The notes: generated by a model not told the origin, from the letters alone. 64,000 nucleotides of DNA from Poa pratensis (GCA_947311845.1 CAMZMU010000117.1:76020059-76084058), one strand, 5' to 3'. Shown: positions 12,204 to 21,846, counted from the first letter of the stretch. Numbers and translations: made by a program.

Positions 12204-12289
12204 ACCAGCGCAGTGACAACAGCCACGCAGCATCGACGCGCGCGGCGCGGGTTCGAGTCCCCCCGGCCGCAAAAGCCACCCTTTTTTTT
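12204..12289 (+). promoter_or_regulatory. tRNA-like Pol III A-box/B-box pair with T-run in LTR C
   Basis: An exact B-box (GGTTCGAGTCC, 12250-12260) lies about 40 bp after an A-box-like CAGCGCAGTGAC. A run of eight T (12282-12289) follows, which would serve as a Pol III terminator. No convincing cloverleaf can be drawn, so this is a tRNA-derived relic or internal promoter, not a tRNA gene. Confidence 0.45.
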
Positions 12290-15068
12290 GGTTTATTTTC
12301 TTGAGACACTGACAGGGTGGCCCCACTGGTCAGTGACCGTGGTAGCGAGCGCAGCCACACCCGCGTCCAGTCAGCGCCAGCGTGGCGCTTGGGCCCGCAT
12401 GGCAGTGACCCTGGGTAGAACCGCGCTGAGTATAAAATGTTTCGGGCATTTTTCTGTAAATATTAAAACTGACAGAAAATCTGAATAATTTGTAAATTTC
12501 ATATCTTTTGAAATGTTTGTCCAAAATTTACAAACGAGGTATCAAAATGTTCAGAAAACTGAAACCTAACCAAAAGTATAACTCATCCATGCAAATGAAT
12601 ATTTTAAATTGTGAAAATAATTGAAATACAAATGCATCTGTGAAATGGGCAATTTTGGGAAATTCATAACTTTTTAAATATGGGTCACAAAAATACAAAC
12701 TTGGTCTCTAAATGACCAAGAGAACAAACCCAATGTTGTGACCTCAAATTCTTGTTCAAATAAATATTTTAAATGACTGTTTTCTTGTACAGAATGAAAA
12801 TGGCAGAAAAGAATATTAATGGAAAAATCAATAACTCTTTAATTAATGATCCAAAATGATATTTTGACCTACCAAAATGTTCAGTAAGTTATGTACTTCA
12901 TGATTCAACACTTCTCCACACATGGATAATTAATTTCATTGATGTTTAATGGAATTTGCTAAAATGGCAGATTCAAATGAAATATTGAAAATGAATAACT
13001 TTTTATTGGTTAATCCGAAAAATGTGTTTGATATAACAAAATGCTCACAAAATTATGAACTAATCAGTAACATCAATTGCATGCATGTTTGAGCAATATT
13101 TCAGTACTGTACATTTTCAAAAATGGCTATTTCCGTTAAGTTTAAATATGGGGATTATTCCAAATAATGTAATAAATATAGTTGGGACCCCATTTAGCTT
13201 GTTGGCCATGTTTAATACTCCTATGGTGCATTTAAAATGTCATATCATCATGTGCTTGTGCATTACCCATGTTTTATATGGTGTGGTATTTGATTGTGCT
13301 TTCCGGTGTTCTTATACATCGATAGATCAAGGAGTCGGGGTTTCTCCACAATACCCTGACGACCCGTATTACCAGCCTGCTGAACAAGGCAAGCGTAATC
13401 CCCCCTCTGAGCATGTCTCCTCCTATGTTTTCCGCAAATATTTTCTCCACTATAATATTGCATGCGGTTCCAAATGTCAATTTGGTTGGATTAGAGTATC
13501 CTATTAGTTGCATTATGTCTCCAATGCCATTACCTGTTTCCCTCCTAATATCCATAGGATTGCTTTGTTGGCCTGAGTTACTTAACTATGTTATGTATAT
13601 GCTTAGCCATGCTTAGTTGTCCGGTGGATATTTCATTGTTGGAACTGTTGATGGAATGTCCGGATGATGGTGGAAAAATGTGGATACCGATAAATAAACA
13701 TGCTTAAAGGTGGGGATGAGAGGCCACATGGAATGTGGTGGGTTGTCTCGTTCTCGCCGCCTAAGTGCGAGTTCTCCCCTTCGAAGCCAAGACCGAGCGT
13801 GCAACCATGCGTGGGGTATATGGAGCCCTCGTCGACCGACTAACTTGTGAAGGGCTAGCCGAGGGTCCTCTAGTTTGAGCTTCCATTTGCGCGTGCGTGA
13901 AGATGGTGGCCAGGATTGGGATGAGGATGGTGGTGTTTAGGAAAATGAGTGGCCGCGGGGCAGGGTGTTGGAGGCACTGAACCTGTCCTACCGTCACTGA
14001 TGATCCTGGGTTAGTCTCGAGCAAGGTAAAGGTTGTAGCCGCGCCCACTCAGTCGGCTCTCCCTGGAAGAGAGCAAATGTACAGGCATGTACGGGCAATG
14101 AGTCGGACGGTACGCGTGGATAAGAAGCTAGAGCCCCTTCGGGACTCCGACGACTTTCCCTTTGTACACCCCTGTAGGGTAAATCTTTTAGAAAAGCCGT
14201 GTCCACGGTTACGGATGACTTGGTGACGGATTCAGGGACCATAGAAAACTTGAACGGAATGATTAAAACCTGAGTACTAAAGGTACTACCAAGAATGCAA
14301 GGTTGACTTCCTCGAGGGTGATTCGGGGAGGTGCCTTAGTAGATAGGTGCAGTGTTTGATGGTGGTTGTTGTTGAAGATGATCAGAAGAAAAGAGTTTAC
14401 TTCTTACCCCTTTGAAAATTTTCTGATTAGTCGATGCCATGGAGTTATGTCTTTTCTAAAGAAAACTAGCTTTATGCAAAACAGTCATAAAACCTTTGTA
14501 AGCCAATCATCGAGCTAGTAGCTCTAGTAATCTTGCAGAGTTCGTCGAACTCAACGTTGCTTTGTTGATTCTTTCAGAGGAGGACTTCATCGACCTTGAA
14601 GGTGGGTTCTTTGTGGACGTCGACGAGTAGTCTGGGGTTCCCAGGTGGCAGCTTGGGACATCTCCGGGACAGCTGGCGCTGGAATGTTTATCTGTAGGCC
14701 TCTTAGGCCATAATTTGGATCTTGTTGTTAGAACAACTTAATTCGCTTCCGCATGATGTACTGTTGGGTCTGTGACCTCTGGTTGTAATATTTGCTACCT
14801 TTCTCTATTATAAGAGTTAAACTATAATGCTTTGAGTCGTAGAGTCTGTTATGTGCCAGTTGTTCCACAAGTCTTGATCTCTCTATTATGCTTTGATAGT
14901 TGTGCCTGCGTTAAGGCATCAATCGGGGTGTTGCGTTGCCGATGATCCATTCCGAGCAACGCCTGCCAAAGGTTTTGGCCGGGGATTGGTAAACCCGTAA
15001 CCTCCGATTGTATCGCTTAACCGGTGACACACAACATCACTGTATAGTTCCGCGGTCGGGGCGCCACA

Positions 15069-15306
15069 GTAAGCCACACTATGAAGAACCCATCAATCCA
15101 GACATGCAGGAGTAGGGCTTTTAGCCTCCGGGCGGCCTGAACCTGGGTAGCTCCTTGTGTCCCTTTGGTTGCATGCTTTGATCGTGGAGAGGAGAGCTTA
15201 ATCTAGGCTCCGCCCAAGAAGACGATTCTCAGCCTCCTTCGCGCCCCGTGCCGAACCTAAAAGGGGGTATCCTATACTCCCGGTGTCCGTGCAACGAGAC
15301 ACGACA
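15069..15306 (+). repeat. Element B LTR 1, right-hand 238 bp only
   Basis: It matches 16797-17034 and 22767-23007 closely and ends ACGAGACACGACA. The first 694 bp of the LTR are missing because element C is inserted here; they should lie beyond C's other end, outside the window. Confidence 0.85.
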
Positions 15307-15793
15307 TCTGGCGCGCCAGGTAGGGGACACCGAAGATCTTCACGGAGAGCGTTGCATCTCCGTCGTACCGGAACGCCAAGCATTGCCCCCGGGACAGGCG
15401 GCGGGCACGGGAGAACGATTTCCACCCCGGACCCAGAAGCATGGCGCCTTCAGTGGTGCACTCCGCCATGGCCCAGGAGGGGCCATTGGGGCAGCCTTCC
15501 ACTTGCAGCGAGAAGCCGGAAGGTCCGATGTCCTCCGTCGCCATCGCGAAGGAATCCGACAGGAGAAGCCGGCTGCGAGGCCTGCGGTTCAGATCCACGA
15601 TGAACTCGAACGGCGCGAAGCTGGTATGAACCATGCTCCTAGGAGGGGGAGCAGCGGTGCCGCGGCCTCCACGGCCGCCACGACCGCGAATCCCACGACC
15701 TCGCGGAACAGCTCGACCACGAGTGGAGGGGCCACTCTCCACAGCAGCTGAAGAAGAATGAGGCCGCCCAACTCCCCTCCTCGCTCTCGCCAT
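15272..15793 (-). pseudogene. B3-domain gene, copy 1, antisense to element B, 3' truncated
   Basis: From the ATG at 15793 the minus strand encodes an Arg/Gly-rich N-terminus (residues 1-50, RGRG and RGGRGG repeats) in frame with a B3-like DNA-binding domain (about 56-156). Recognisable parts are LLLSDSFA, GPSGFSLQVEG, LGPGWKSFSRARRL, RGQCLAFRYDGD and LSVKIFGV, which follow the order of the plant B3 fold. Just after KIFGV the frame runs into the primer site and LTR of element B (PYLARQ...), so the end of the domain and the acidic tail are lost. Of the three copies only this one keeps the start codon in frame with the domain. A TATA box lies 78 bp upstream. The family assignment is from motifs only. 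Confidence 0.65.
15309..15326 (+). promoter_or_regulatory. Primer-binding site after LTR B1
   Basis: TGGCGCGCCAGGTAGGGG starts two bases after the LTR end. The tRNA partner is not assigned here. Confidence 0.75.
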
Positions 15794-15870
15794 TGGCGCT
15801 GGCAGCTTGTGGGGAGACCTGGAGTTGGATCGAGGAAGAAGATGAACGAAAGAGCCAGGGGTGCGCCTCG

Positions 15871-15878
15871 CTTTTATA
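15871..15878 (-). promoter_or_regulatory. TATA box of antisense B3 gene, copy 1
   Basis: The minus strand reads TATAAAAG, 78 bp before the B3 ATG and conserved in copies 2 and 3 of the gene. Confidence 0.55.
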
Positions 15879-16088
15879 GCCACGGCAGCACCTCTATCAA
15901 GCGTCTCCTCGGTTGTTCCGTTATTGGGAATCGAGGGGGCCATCGCAGTTATTCCCCCGAGCGGAGTAACTCCGAGACCTTCAAGGCCATCAATGAAGCA
16001 GAGCACGGAAGACCAGGTGCCCGGGGACCCACTTTGACCTATCTTTAGGCCATGGCCCCGGCAGCTGGAGCAAGAGCCGCCGGGACCA

Positions 16089-16102
16089 TGCCCGGGGGCT
16101 AC
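16089..16102 (+). promoter_or_regulatory. Polypurine tract before LTR B2
   Basis: TGCCCGGGGGCTAC directly precedes the LTR TG. The same tract precedes LTR B3 at 22061-22074. It is G-rich and short. Confidence 0.6.
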
Positions 16103-17034
16103 TGTCGCAGCAGTGGAACATGGGGTTCCCCTATTGCTGCCAAAGTGGGTCCACCCCATGTGGGCCCAAGATGAAGATGGACAAGACCAAGACTCAAGTC
16201 AAGCTGGCGGGTTCACCGTCAAGACACGCATGGCCTACGTCGACAAAGGGCTCCGGTCCTGGGGACCTTCCGGGTCCCCGAACCAAGCAAGAAGGCCAGG
16301 AAGGACCCGAGAGCCCGAGTTCCCGGCAGGAGGCCAGGCTCCCTCTCGGGTACTTCCCCACGTCCGTGTGGATAAGCACTCCACCTCACCGCGGAAGACT
16401 TGGGAAGCAAGGCGAAGGCAGCGCGGGCGGGAAGCACGTCCCGTGGTGGTGTCAGCTCCTGTCCACCCCAAGGCGGACACTCCCACCTAACCCAAGGGAG
16501 ACGCTAGGCTGAGGAGAGGCCACGTCTCCTCCTAAACTAGATGAGGAGGGTCCTTCACCCCGAAGATCCCTCACGCCCCTCACGTGACCCTGTGGCAACC
16601 CCTTAGCCTATAAAAGGAGGACCAAGGCACGGATAAGGAAGAGGTCGAAGCAAGGACAAACACAAGGTAGAACCAGAGCAAGACTAGACTAGGGCTGTGA
16701 AGGTAGAGAGGAAGGTGATCTCCTCCGGGTCAGGATCTGTCCTTCTTCTACCTCCAGCCAAAACCCTTCTGGGTACCCCATCCGGGAGGTTCCATTGTAA
16801 GCCACACTATGAAGAACCCATCAATCCAGACATGCAGGAGTAGGGCTTTTAGCCTCCGGGCGGCCTGAACCTGGGTAGCTCCTTGTGTCCCTTTGGTTGC
16901 ATGCTTTGATCGTGGAGAGGAGAGCTTGATCTAGGCTCCGCCCAAGAAGACGATTCTCAGCCTCCTTCGCGCCCCATGCCGAACCTAAAAGGGGGTATCC
17001 TATACTCCCGGTGTCCGTGCAACGAGACACGACA
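16103..17034 (+). repeat. Element B LTR 2, complete, 932 bp
   Basis: It runs from TGTCGCAGCAGTGG to CGAGACACGACA and serves both as 3' LTR of the first interior and 5' LTR of the second. It contains a G-box and a TATA box on the plus strand, which confirms the element's orientation. No gene inside. Confidence 0.9.
16581..16626 (+). promoter_or_regulatory. LTR B2 promoter: G-box CACGTG plus TATAAAAG
   Basis: CACGTG at 16581-16586 lies about 33 bp upstream of TATAAAAG at 16619-16626. The G-box is a known plant bZIP/bHLH site, so this looks like a Pol II core promoter for element B. Confidence 0.6.
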
Positions 17035-17036
17035 TC

Positions 17037-17054
17037 TGGCGCGCCAGGTAGGGG
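17037..17054 (+). promoter_or_regulatory. Primer-binding site after LTR B2
   Basis: TGGCGCGCCAGGTAGGGG, same as after LTRs B1 and B3. Its final GGGG is shared with the start of the inverted-repeat arm. Confidence 0.75.
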
Positions 17055-17129
17055 AATAACTGCGATGGCCCCCTCGATTCCCAATAACGGAAGAACCGAG
17101 GAGACGCTTGATAGAGGTGCTGCCGTGGC

Positions 17130-17137
17130 TATAAAAA
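17130..17137 (+). promoter_or_regulatory. TATA box of B3 gene, copy 2
   Basis: TATAAAAA, 79 bp before the ATG at 17216. It equals the TATA boxes of copies 1 and 3. Confidence 0.5.
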
Positions 17138-17215
17138 GCGAGGCGCACCCCTGGATCTTTCGTTCATCTTCTTCCTCGGTCGAAATCCAGGTCTCCCCAC
17201 AAGCTGCCAGCGCCA

Positions 17216-17802
17216 ATGGCGAGAGCGAGGAGGGGAGTTGGGCGCCCTCGTTCTTCTTCAGCTGCTGTGGAGAGTGGCCCCTCCACTCGTGGTCGAGCTG
17301 TTCCGCGAGGTCGTGGGATTCGCGGTCGTGGCGTCCGTGGAGGCCGCGACACCGCTGCTCCCCTCCTAGGAGCATGGTTCATACCAGCTTCGCGCCGTGC
17401 GAGTTCATCGTGGATCTGAACCGCAGGCCTCGCAGCCGGCTTCTCCTGCCGGATTCCTTCGCGATGGCGACGGAGGACATCGGACCTTCCGGCTTCTAGC
17501 TGCAAGTGGAAGGCTGCCCCAATGGCCCCTCCTGGGCCATGGCGGAGCGCACCACTGAAGGTGCCATGCTTCTGGGTCCGGGGTGGAAATCGCTCTCCCG
17601 TGCCCGCCGCCTGTCCCGGGGGCAATGCTTGGCGTTCCGGTACGACGGAGATGCAACGCTCTCCGTGAAGATCTTCGGTGTCGATGGCAGACACGTGGAG
17701 TGCTGCATGGAGAGCAGCAGCGGCAGTTCGAGCTCCTACAACGAGGATGAAGATGAGGAAAACTCATCTGACATCAAGGTCGAGGGGAGCTCGTCTTCCT
17801 GA
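17216..17802 (+). pseudogene. B3-domain gene, copy 2 (inside left inverted arm), disrupted
   Basis: This is the same gene as at 15272-15793 but on the plus strand because it lies in the inverted arm. The ATG at 17216 opens the Arg/Gly-rich N-terminus. One base missing in a C run before the AGGAGCATGG segment (about 17366) shifts the frame. The B3 part then continues in another frame through LLLPDSFA, and a TAG replaces the Trp codon of GFWLQ near 17498. After this, LGPGWKSLSRARRL, RGQCLAFRYDGD and LSVKIFGVDG remain, followed by a Ser-rich and acidic tail (DEDEEN) to a stop at 17800-17802. It cannot make a complete protein, but it shows the true C-terminus that copy 1 lacks. Confidence 0.65.
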
Positions 17803-18100
17803 AGGCGAGGAGCTTCGAACGGGCGCCATGGAGATCTCGTTGACCTCCTCCCCGGCGGCCTTGACGATGTACTTCTGGAAGTAGCGTCTTCCATTGTACG
17901 GCGGTGCTCCTTGCTTGACGGGAGCCAACCTTTTTGTTGTAAAAAAGATCGTCCCCTTGTAGTCCTTGTAAATGAAGAAGATCTTGTCTCCTCCTTGTCT
18001 TCGTGTCGCATCCGTGTGAATGAGAACGAGTTTTTTGCAAAACGCGCTCCCATTACTGCAGCTGCCGTAGCGTCAAGGGGTAGGTGGAGCGTGGGAGGCC

Positions 18101-18108
18101 TATAAAAG
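18101..18108 (+). promoter_or_regulatory. TATA box of second antisense gene, left-arm copy
   Basis: TATAAAAG, 87 bp before the ATG at 18195; mirror image of the site at 20879-20886. Confidence 0.5.
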
Positions 18109-18194
18109 ACCTTCCAGACTCCAACTCCTTTGACACCTCTTCTCGCCTTGTACCGCTCCTCTTCTTCCCTTGCCTCTCCGCGCCCCGCATAACA

Positions 18195-18362
18195 ATGTCC
18201 GGCGAAGCAGAGAGGGCCTTGTCCGACGTGTCGACGGCGGAGTCCGTCTTCCGAGGAGCGGCGGAGGCACCCAGCGAAGCTGGAGCCCAAGCCACTGGAA
18301 AGGACGAGGTCGTTCCTCGACCTCGGGTCTCCTTGGTTTTCCCCGCGGTGGGGAACATCTGA
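18195..18362 (+). pseudogene. Second antisense gene of element B, left-arm copy, truncated
   Basis: It begins MSGEAERALSDVSTAESV, identical to the gene on the right arm. After about 34 codons the inverted homology stops (18297) and unrelated sequence runs to a stop at 18362. Only the promoter and N-terminus are retained. Function unknown. Confidence 0.5.
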
Positions 18363-18871
18363 GGGCACGCGTACTCCTTGTTCACTTGTTTGATGACTAA
18401 CTGAGAGTGACCCTTGACGACGATCTTGTTGATGCTGAGGCCGACGGCAGCACGAAGTCCTGCGAGCAGGCCCTCGTACTCCGCTGTGTTGTTGGAGATG
18501 TTCCCTTGGTAGTGCATCTGGACGACGTACTTCAGCCGGTCCCCGGTTGGTGAGGTTAGGACAACCCCAGCACCTCCTTTCCCCTTGGTGTAGGAGCCGT
18601 CGAAGTGCATGGTCCAGGCGCTAGGATCTTCCTTCCCGGGGAGGCAGGTTTCCTCTTCCGGGTCGTCGAACACCGTCTTGGTCCACTCGGCCGTGAAGTC
18701 CGCCAGCGCCTGACTCTTGATGTTGTCCGTGTGCTCGAACGTGAGACCGAAACCTTGAAGCTCCATGGCCCACCATGATATGCGACCAGTGGCAAGTGGG
18801 TTCTCCAGGGGGCTTCTTAGGTTGTACTTGGACACCACCGTGATGGGATGGCTTTGGAAGTACGGCCTCAT
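18356..18871 (-). pseudogene. pol: RNase H fragment of gypsy pol, inverted relative to element B
   Basis: The minus strand encodes the end of reverse transcriptase (RPYFQSHPITVV) and an RNase H domain, which degrades the RNA strand of the RNA/DNA hybrid. Visible motifs are MHFDGSYTKG with the first catalytic Asp, TAEYEGLLAGL with the catalytic Glu, and VVKGHSQLVIKQV, where the expected Asp of KGDSQ is His. The domain is cut after EYACPQM at about 18356, where unrelated sequence starts. It faces the integrase fragment next to it head to head, so an inversion breakpoint lies at about 18872-18877. It is non-functional by truncation and by the His substitution. Confidence 0.8.
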
Positions 18872-18876
18872 CTTGC

Positions 18877-19295
18877 GGGAGGAAACACCATTCTTCCTTG
18901 TCTATGGAGCAGAAGCCGTCTTGCCAACAGAGCTCAGGCATGGATCCCCCCGGGTACTTGCCTATGATGAAGACGCACAAGCTGAGAGGAGGATTGATGA
19001 CATCAACTTCCTGGAAGAGGTGCGGTGTCGAGCTTCTTTACGATCTGCTCGATACCAGCAAGGGCTCCGCCGCTATCATGATCTCCATATCCGTTCACGG
19101 GTACTGGAACCCGGAGACCTGGTTCTCCGCAAGAAGCAGAAGCTTGATAACATGAACAAGCTGTCGTCCAAGTGGGAAGGACCTTATCGGGTGACGCATA
19201 CCCTGAGACCCGGAGCTGTTTATCTGGAGGACGAGAAAGGCAGGCCGGAGGGCAACGCCTGGAACATCGAGAATCTCCGGAAATTCTACCCCTGA
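18877..19295 (+). pseudogene. pol: Integrase C-terminal fragment of element B pol
   Basis: Plus-strand frame starting ETPFFLVYGAEAVLPTEL and ending LRKFYP-stop. This is the end of the integrase core plus its C-terminal domain, including WEGPYRVTH with the GPY motif of gypsy integrases. The zinc-binding and DDE catalytic parts are absent because the sequence begins at the inversion breakpoint. The frame itself is open for about 140 codons. Its orientation agrees with the LTR promoter, so this part is in the element's native direction while the RNase H before it is not. Confidence 0.8.
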
Positions 19296-20195
19296 ATACG
19301 AACATGAATCGCAGATAGTTCGAGTCAACTAAGCACGCCCAAGGGGCTAGTGTTCTGTATAAGGGTGTAAGAATCGTCGCCAAGGAATAAAAGATAAGTT
19401 TTTCAATTCCGTGAGCCTCTCTTGTTGTCGTGAAGTGTGTTATCCGTAACAACCCCCAAGCAGGGGGCTGACATGGTGCCGGTGGCTGACAGGTCGAGCG
19501 CGAGTAGCCTATCAGTAGGCGCTGCCACCTGATCGTGCCGTACTGCCGCGGTAAGAAGTGGAACGGGCAGTGCTGTGTTTTAAAGAACCTAAACACAGAA
19601 ATGCACATTCAACTTTGCTTGCGGGTTGCTCCGGATGAAACACTTTCACGACATGTAAGGGAGGGTCCATTCTTTTCCTACTGAAAGTGTGTTATGTGTA
19701 GCGCCTCTCCCGGGACAGGAATGGATGCTGAAGAGCGGCTCAGGAGCTGGGTACCCGGGAAGGACAGAGCAGATCAAGAGCACGGCAAAAACCAGCTAAG
19801 TCTTTGCATGTGCATCTGCATTCTAGGCATAATATCTCGCTCGGAGTCAATATACCACCAACCTGCGCATGCTTGACAGTTGATGAGAACCTTTGCGGGG
19901 GTAATGCGTCCTCCCCGGCGAACGGTCAGATTTCCCTTCTGGCCTAGTACCCGTGGCTGTGGAGTGGACTCCCGGAAGGCATAGTGCTCTTAGGGGTGCT
20001 GCTACCGGTGCAGGCGGTTAGAGTACTTGTCACCTAAGAGATCTCCTCAGAAAACTTGACGGCGCGTTAGTGCAAGGGAGGTTTGGGAAATGACCCCGGG
20101 AGTTGAGCCCTAGGATTGCATTCATCTGAACTTACATTCTGAATTTACAATTCTGAGTTACATTCAGTCGAAGCTTCCCTGGATACATATCTAGC
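19296..20195 (+). other. Post-integrase region of element B, non-coding
   Basis: AATAAAAGATAAG follows shortly after the pol stop and could act as a polyadenylation-type signal. Otherwise mixed sequence with no frame that I can support. Confidence 0.5.
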
Positions 20196-20795
20196 CTATG
20201 CTACTAAGGCCAGCTCAGAGCTCCTGGCTGCGCAGATCTGTCTTCTGTTTATTGCCTGCCGGGTGCACTCCTTTCTTCCGGGGACGCCTGGATGAAAGAT
20301 AACACGCGTGCAGGATCTTTTCAGGTGCGTCGAAGAGCTCGACCCCCTTCGCGACCAGGGCGCTCCAGGGCCAAAGAGACGGAAGATTCGTCCGCCAGTT
20401 CGCCTACGGACTGACTCTCGGCCTACAAAAGCAGTCCAGGACAAGATCGAAGTCATCCAAGAAAAAGGCGGAAAAACTGAGAAGATCAGGCAGTGAACCT
20501 GTTTGATGGCCTCGAGCTCAGCCACAACCAAGGACAGCTCCGGAATACCGGCAGTCCTTTCCTTCAGGATGGACCACAGGTGCGCCCTCCTCACTGCCCT
20601 AATCCTTGCCTCTTCTTGGGCAACAGGACCAGAGACAGCCGCCAGGCGAGCGACATTCTGGGCAGCAGAAGAACGGGACGCAACCTCGCCATCAGTGGCT
20701 CGGGCTCCAGCTTCGCTGGGTGCCTCCGCCGCTCCTCGGAAGACGGACTCCGCCGTCGACACGTCGGACAAGGCCCTCTCTGCTTCGCCGGACAT
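20196..20795 (-). CDS. Second antisense gene of element B, unknown function
   Basis: The minus strand opens at the ATG 20795-20793 (MSGEAERALSDVS) 84 bp downstream of its own TATA box. The first about 100 codons are Ala/Glu/Arg-rich and look helical, ending in SLVVAELEAIKQ. Right after this the DNA reads CAG-GTTCAC on the minus strand, so a splice donor is possible; the rest of the frame, to about residue 200, has a different composition and may be intron or unrelated. Antisense ORFs downstream of integrase are known from the Tat group of plant gypsy elements. I recognise no domain. It follows the B3 gene in tandem on the same antisense strand. Confidence 0.45.
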   Translation of the reverse strand: MSGEAERALSDVSTAESVFRGAAEAPSEAGARATDGEVASRSSAAQNVARLAAVSGPVAQEEARIRAVRRAHLWSILKERTAGIPELSLVVAELEAIKQVHCLIFSVFPPFSWMTSILSWTAFVGRESVRRRTGGRIFRLFGPGAPWSRRGSSSSTHLKRSCTRVIFHPGVPGRKECTRQAINRRQICAARSSELALVA

Positions 20796-20878
20796 TGTTC
20801 TGCGGGGGCGGAGAGGCAAGGGAAGAAGAGGAGCGGTACAAGGCGAGAAGAGTGTCAAAGGAGTTGGAGTCTGGAGGT

Positions 20879-20886
20879 CTTTTATA
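20879..20886 (-). promoter_or_regulatory. TATA box of second antisense gene
   Basis: The minus strand reads TATAAAAG with a typical spacing (84 bp) to the ATG at 20795. Confidence 0.55.
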
Positions 20887-21183
20887 GGCCTCCCACGCTC
20901 CACCTACCCCTTGACGCTACGGCTGCTGCAGTAATGGGAGCGCGTTTTGCAAAAAACTCGTTCTCATTCACACGGACGCGACACGAAGACAAGGAGGAAC
21001 AAGATCTTCTTCATTTACAAGGACTACAAGGGGACGATCTTTTTTACAACAAAAAGGTTGGCTCCCGTCGAGCAAGGAGCACCGCCGTACAATGGAAGAC
21101 GCTACTTCCAGAAGTACGTCGTCAAGGCCGCCGGGGAGGAGGTCAACGAGATCTCCATGGCGCCCGTCCGAAGCTCCTCGCCT

Positions 21184-21770
21184 TCAGGAAGACGAGCTCC
21201 CCTCGACCTTGATGTCAGATGAGTTTTCCTCATCTTCATCCTCGTCGTAGGAGCTCGAACTGCCGCTGCTGCTCTCCATGCAGCACTCCACGCGTCCGCC
21301 ATCGACACCGAAGATCTTCACGGAGAGCGCTGCATCTCCGTCGTACCGGAACGCCAAGCATTGCCCCCGGGACAGGCGGCGGGCACGGGAGAACGACTTC
21401 CACCCCGGACCCAGAAGCATGGCGCCTTCAGTGGTGCGCTCCGCCATGGCCCAGGAGGGGCCATTGGGGCAGCCTTCCACTTGCAGCCAGAAGCCGGAGG
21501 GTCCGATGTCCTCCGTCGCCATCGCGAAGGAATCCGGCAGGAGAAGCCGGCTGCGAGGCCTGCGGTTCAGATCCACGATGAACTCGAACGGCGCGAAGCT
21601 GGTATGAACCATGCTCCTAGGAGGGGGAGCAGCGGTGCCGCGGCCTCCACGGCCGCCGCGACCGCGAATCCCACGACCTCGCGGAACAGCTCGACCACGA
21701 GTGGAGGGGCCACTCTCCGCAGCAGCTGAAGAAGAACGAGGGCGCCCAACTCCCTCCTCGCTCTCGCCAT
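21184..21770 (-). pseudogene. B3-domain gene, copy 3, antisense; domain complete, start shifted
   Basis: The most complete B3 copy. The B3 frame is open from upstream of the ATG region to the stop at 21186-21184. It contains the RGRG/RGGRGG N-terminus, LLLPDSFAMAT, GPSGFWLQVEG, LGPGWKSFSRARRL, RGQCLAFRYDGD, LSVKIFGVDG and a tail of Ser plus DEDEDEEN. A one-base deletion in the GAGGAGG run just after the ATG at 21770 puts that ATG out of frame, so translation of the domain would need another start (MVHTSFAP, internal, is in frame). The full-length product would be about 195 residues, with the B3 domain at about 56-160. B3 domains bind DNA in plant transcription factors. This looks like a captured host gene fragment with its promoter. 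Confidence 0.65.
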
Positions 21771-21846
21771 TGGCGCTGGCAGCTTGTGGGGAGGCCTGGA
21801 GTTGGACGAGGAAGAAGATGAACAAAAGAGCCAGGGGTGCGCCTCG

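Larger units (their letters stand above)
10905..15068 (+). repeat. Element C 3' LTR, 4164 bp
   Basis: It starts TGTAACAGCCCG and ends GGGGCGCCACA. It contains a GC-rich island at about 11400-12260 with a TATA-like site and AAACCCTAG leader-like sequence, then AT-rich sequence to about 13300, then mixed sequence. Open frames in the GC-rich island exist in several frames and look compositional. The right end abuts, base to base, an internal position of the LTR of element B, which shows that C inserted into a B LTR. A possible target duplication is GTAAG at 15069-15073. Confidence 0.75.
17051..18297 (+). repeat. Left arm of a 1.24-kb inverted repeat
   Basis: It is the reverse complement of 20693-21930 with a low level of mismatch. 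It carries copy 2 of the B3 gene and the first part of the second antisense gene, here in plus orientation. Homology begins at the GGGG of the primer site and ends after GCCACTG. Confidence 0.85.

Noticed and set aside
11423..12216. Many overlapping frames in the GC-rich island of LTR C
   Set aside because: Both strands and all frames are open for short spans; no recognisable domain; the sequence is LTR leader-like.
15248..16512. Plus-strand frames opposite the B3 gene, and frames in both strands of LTR B
   Set aside because: Mirror frames of a GC-rich coding sequence or of the LTR; no domain; the minus-strand B3 frame explains the region.
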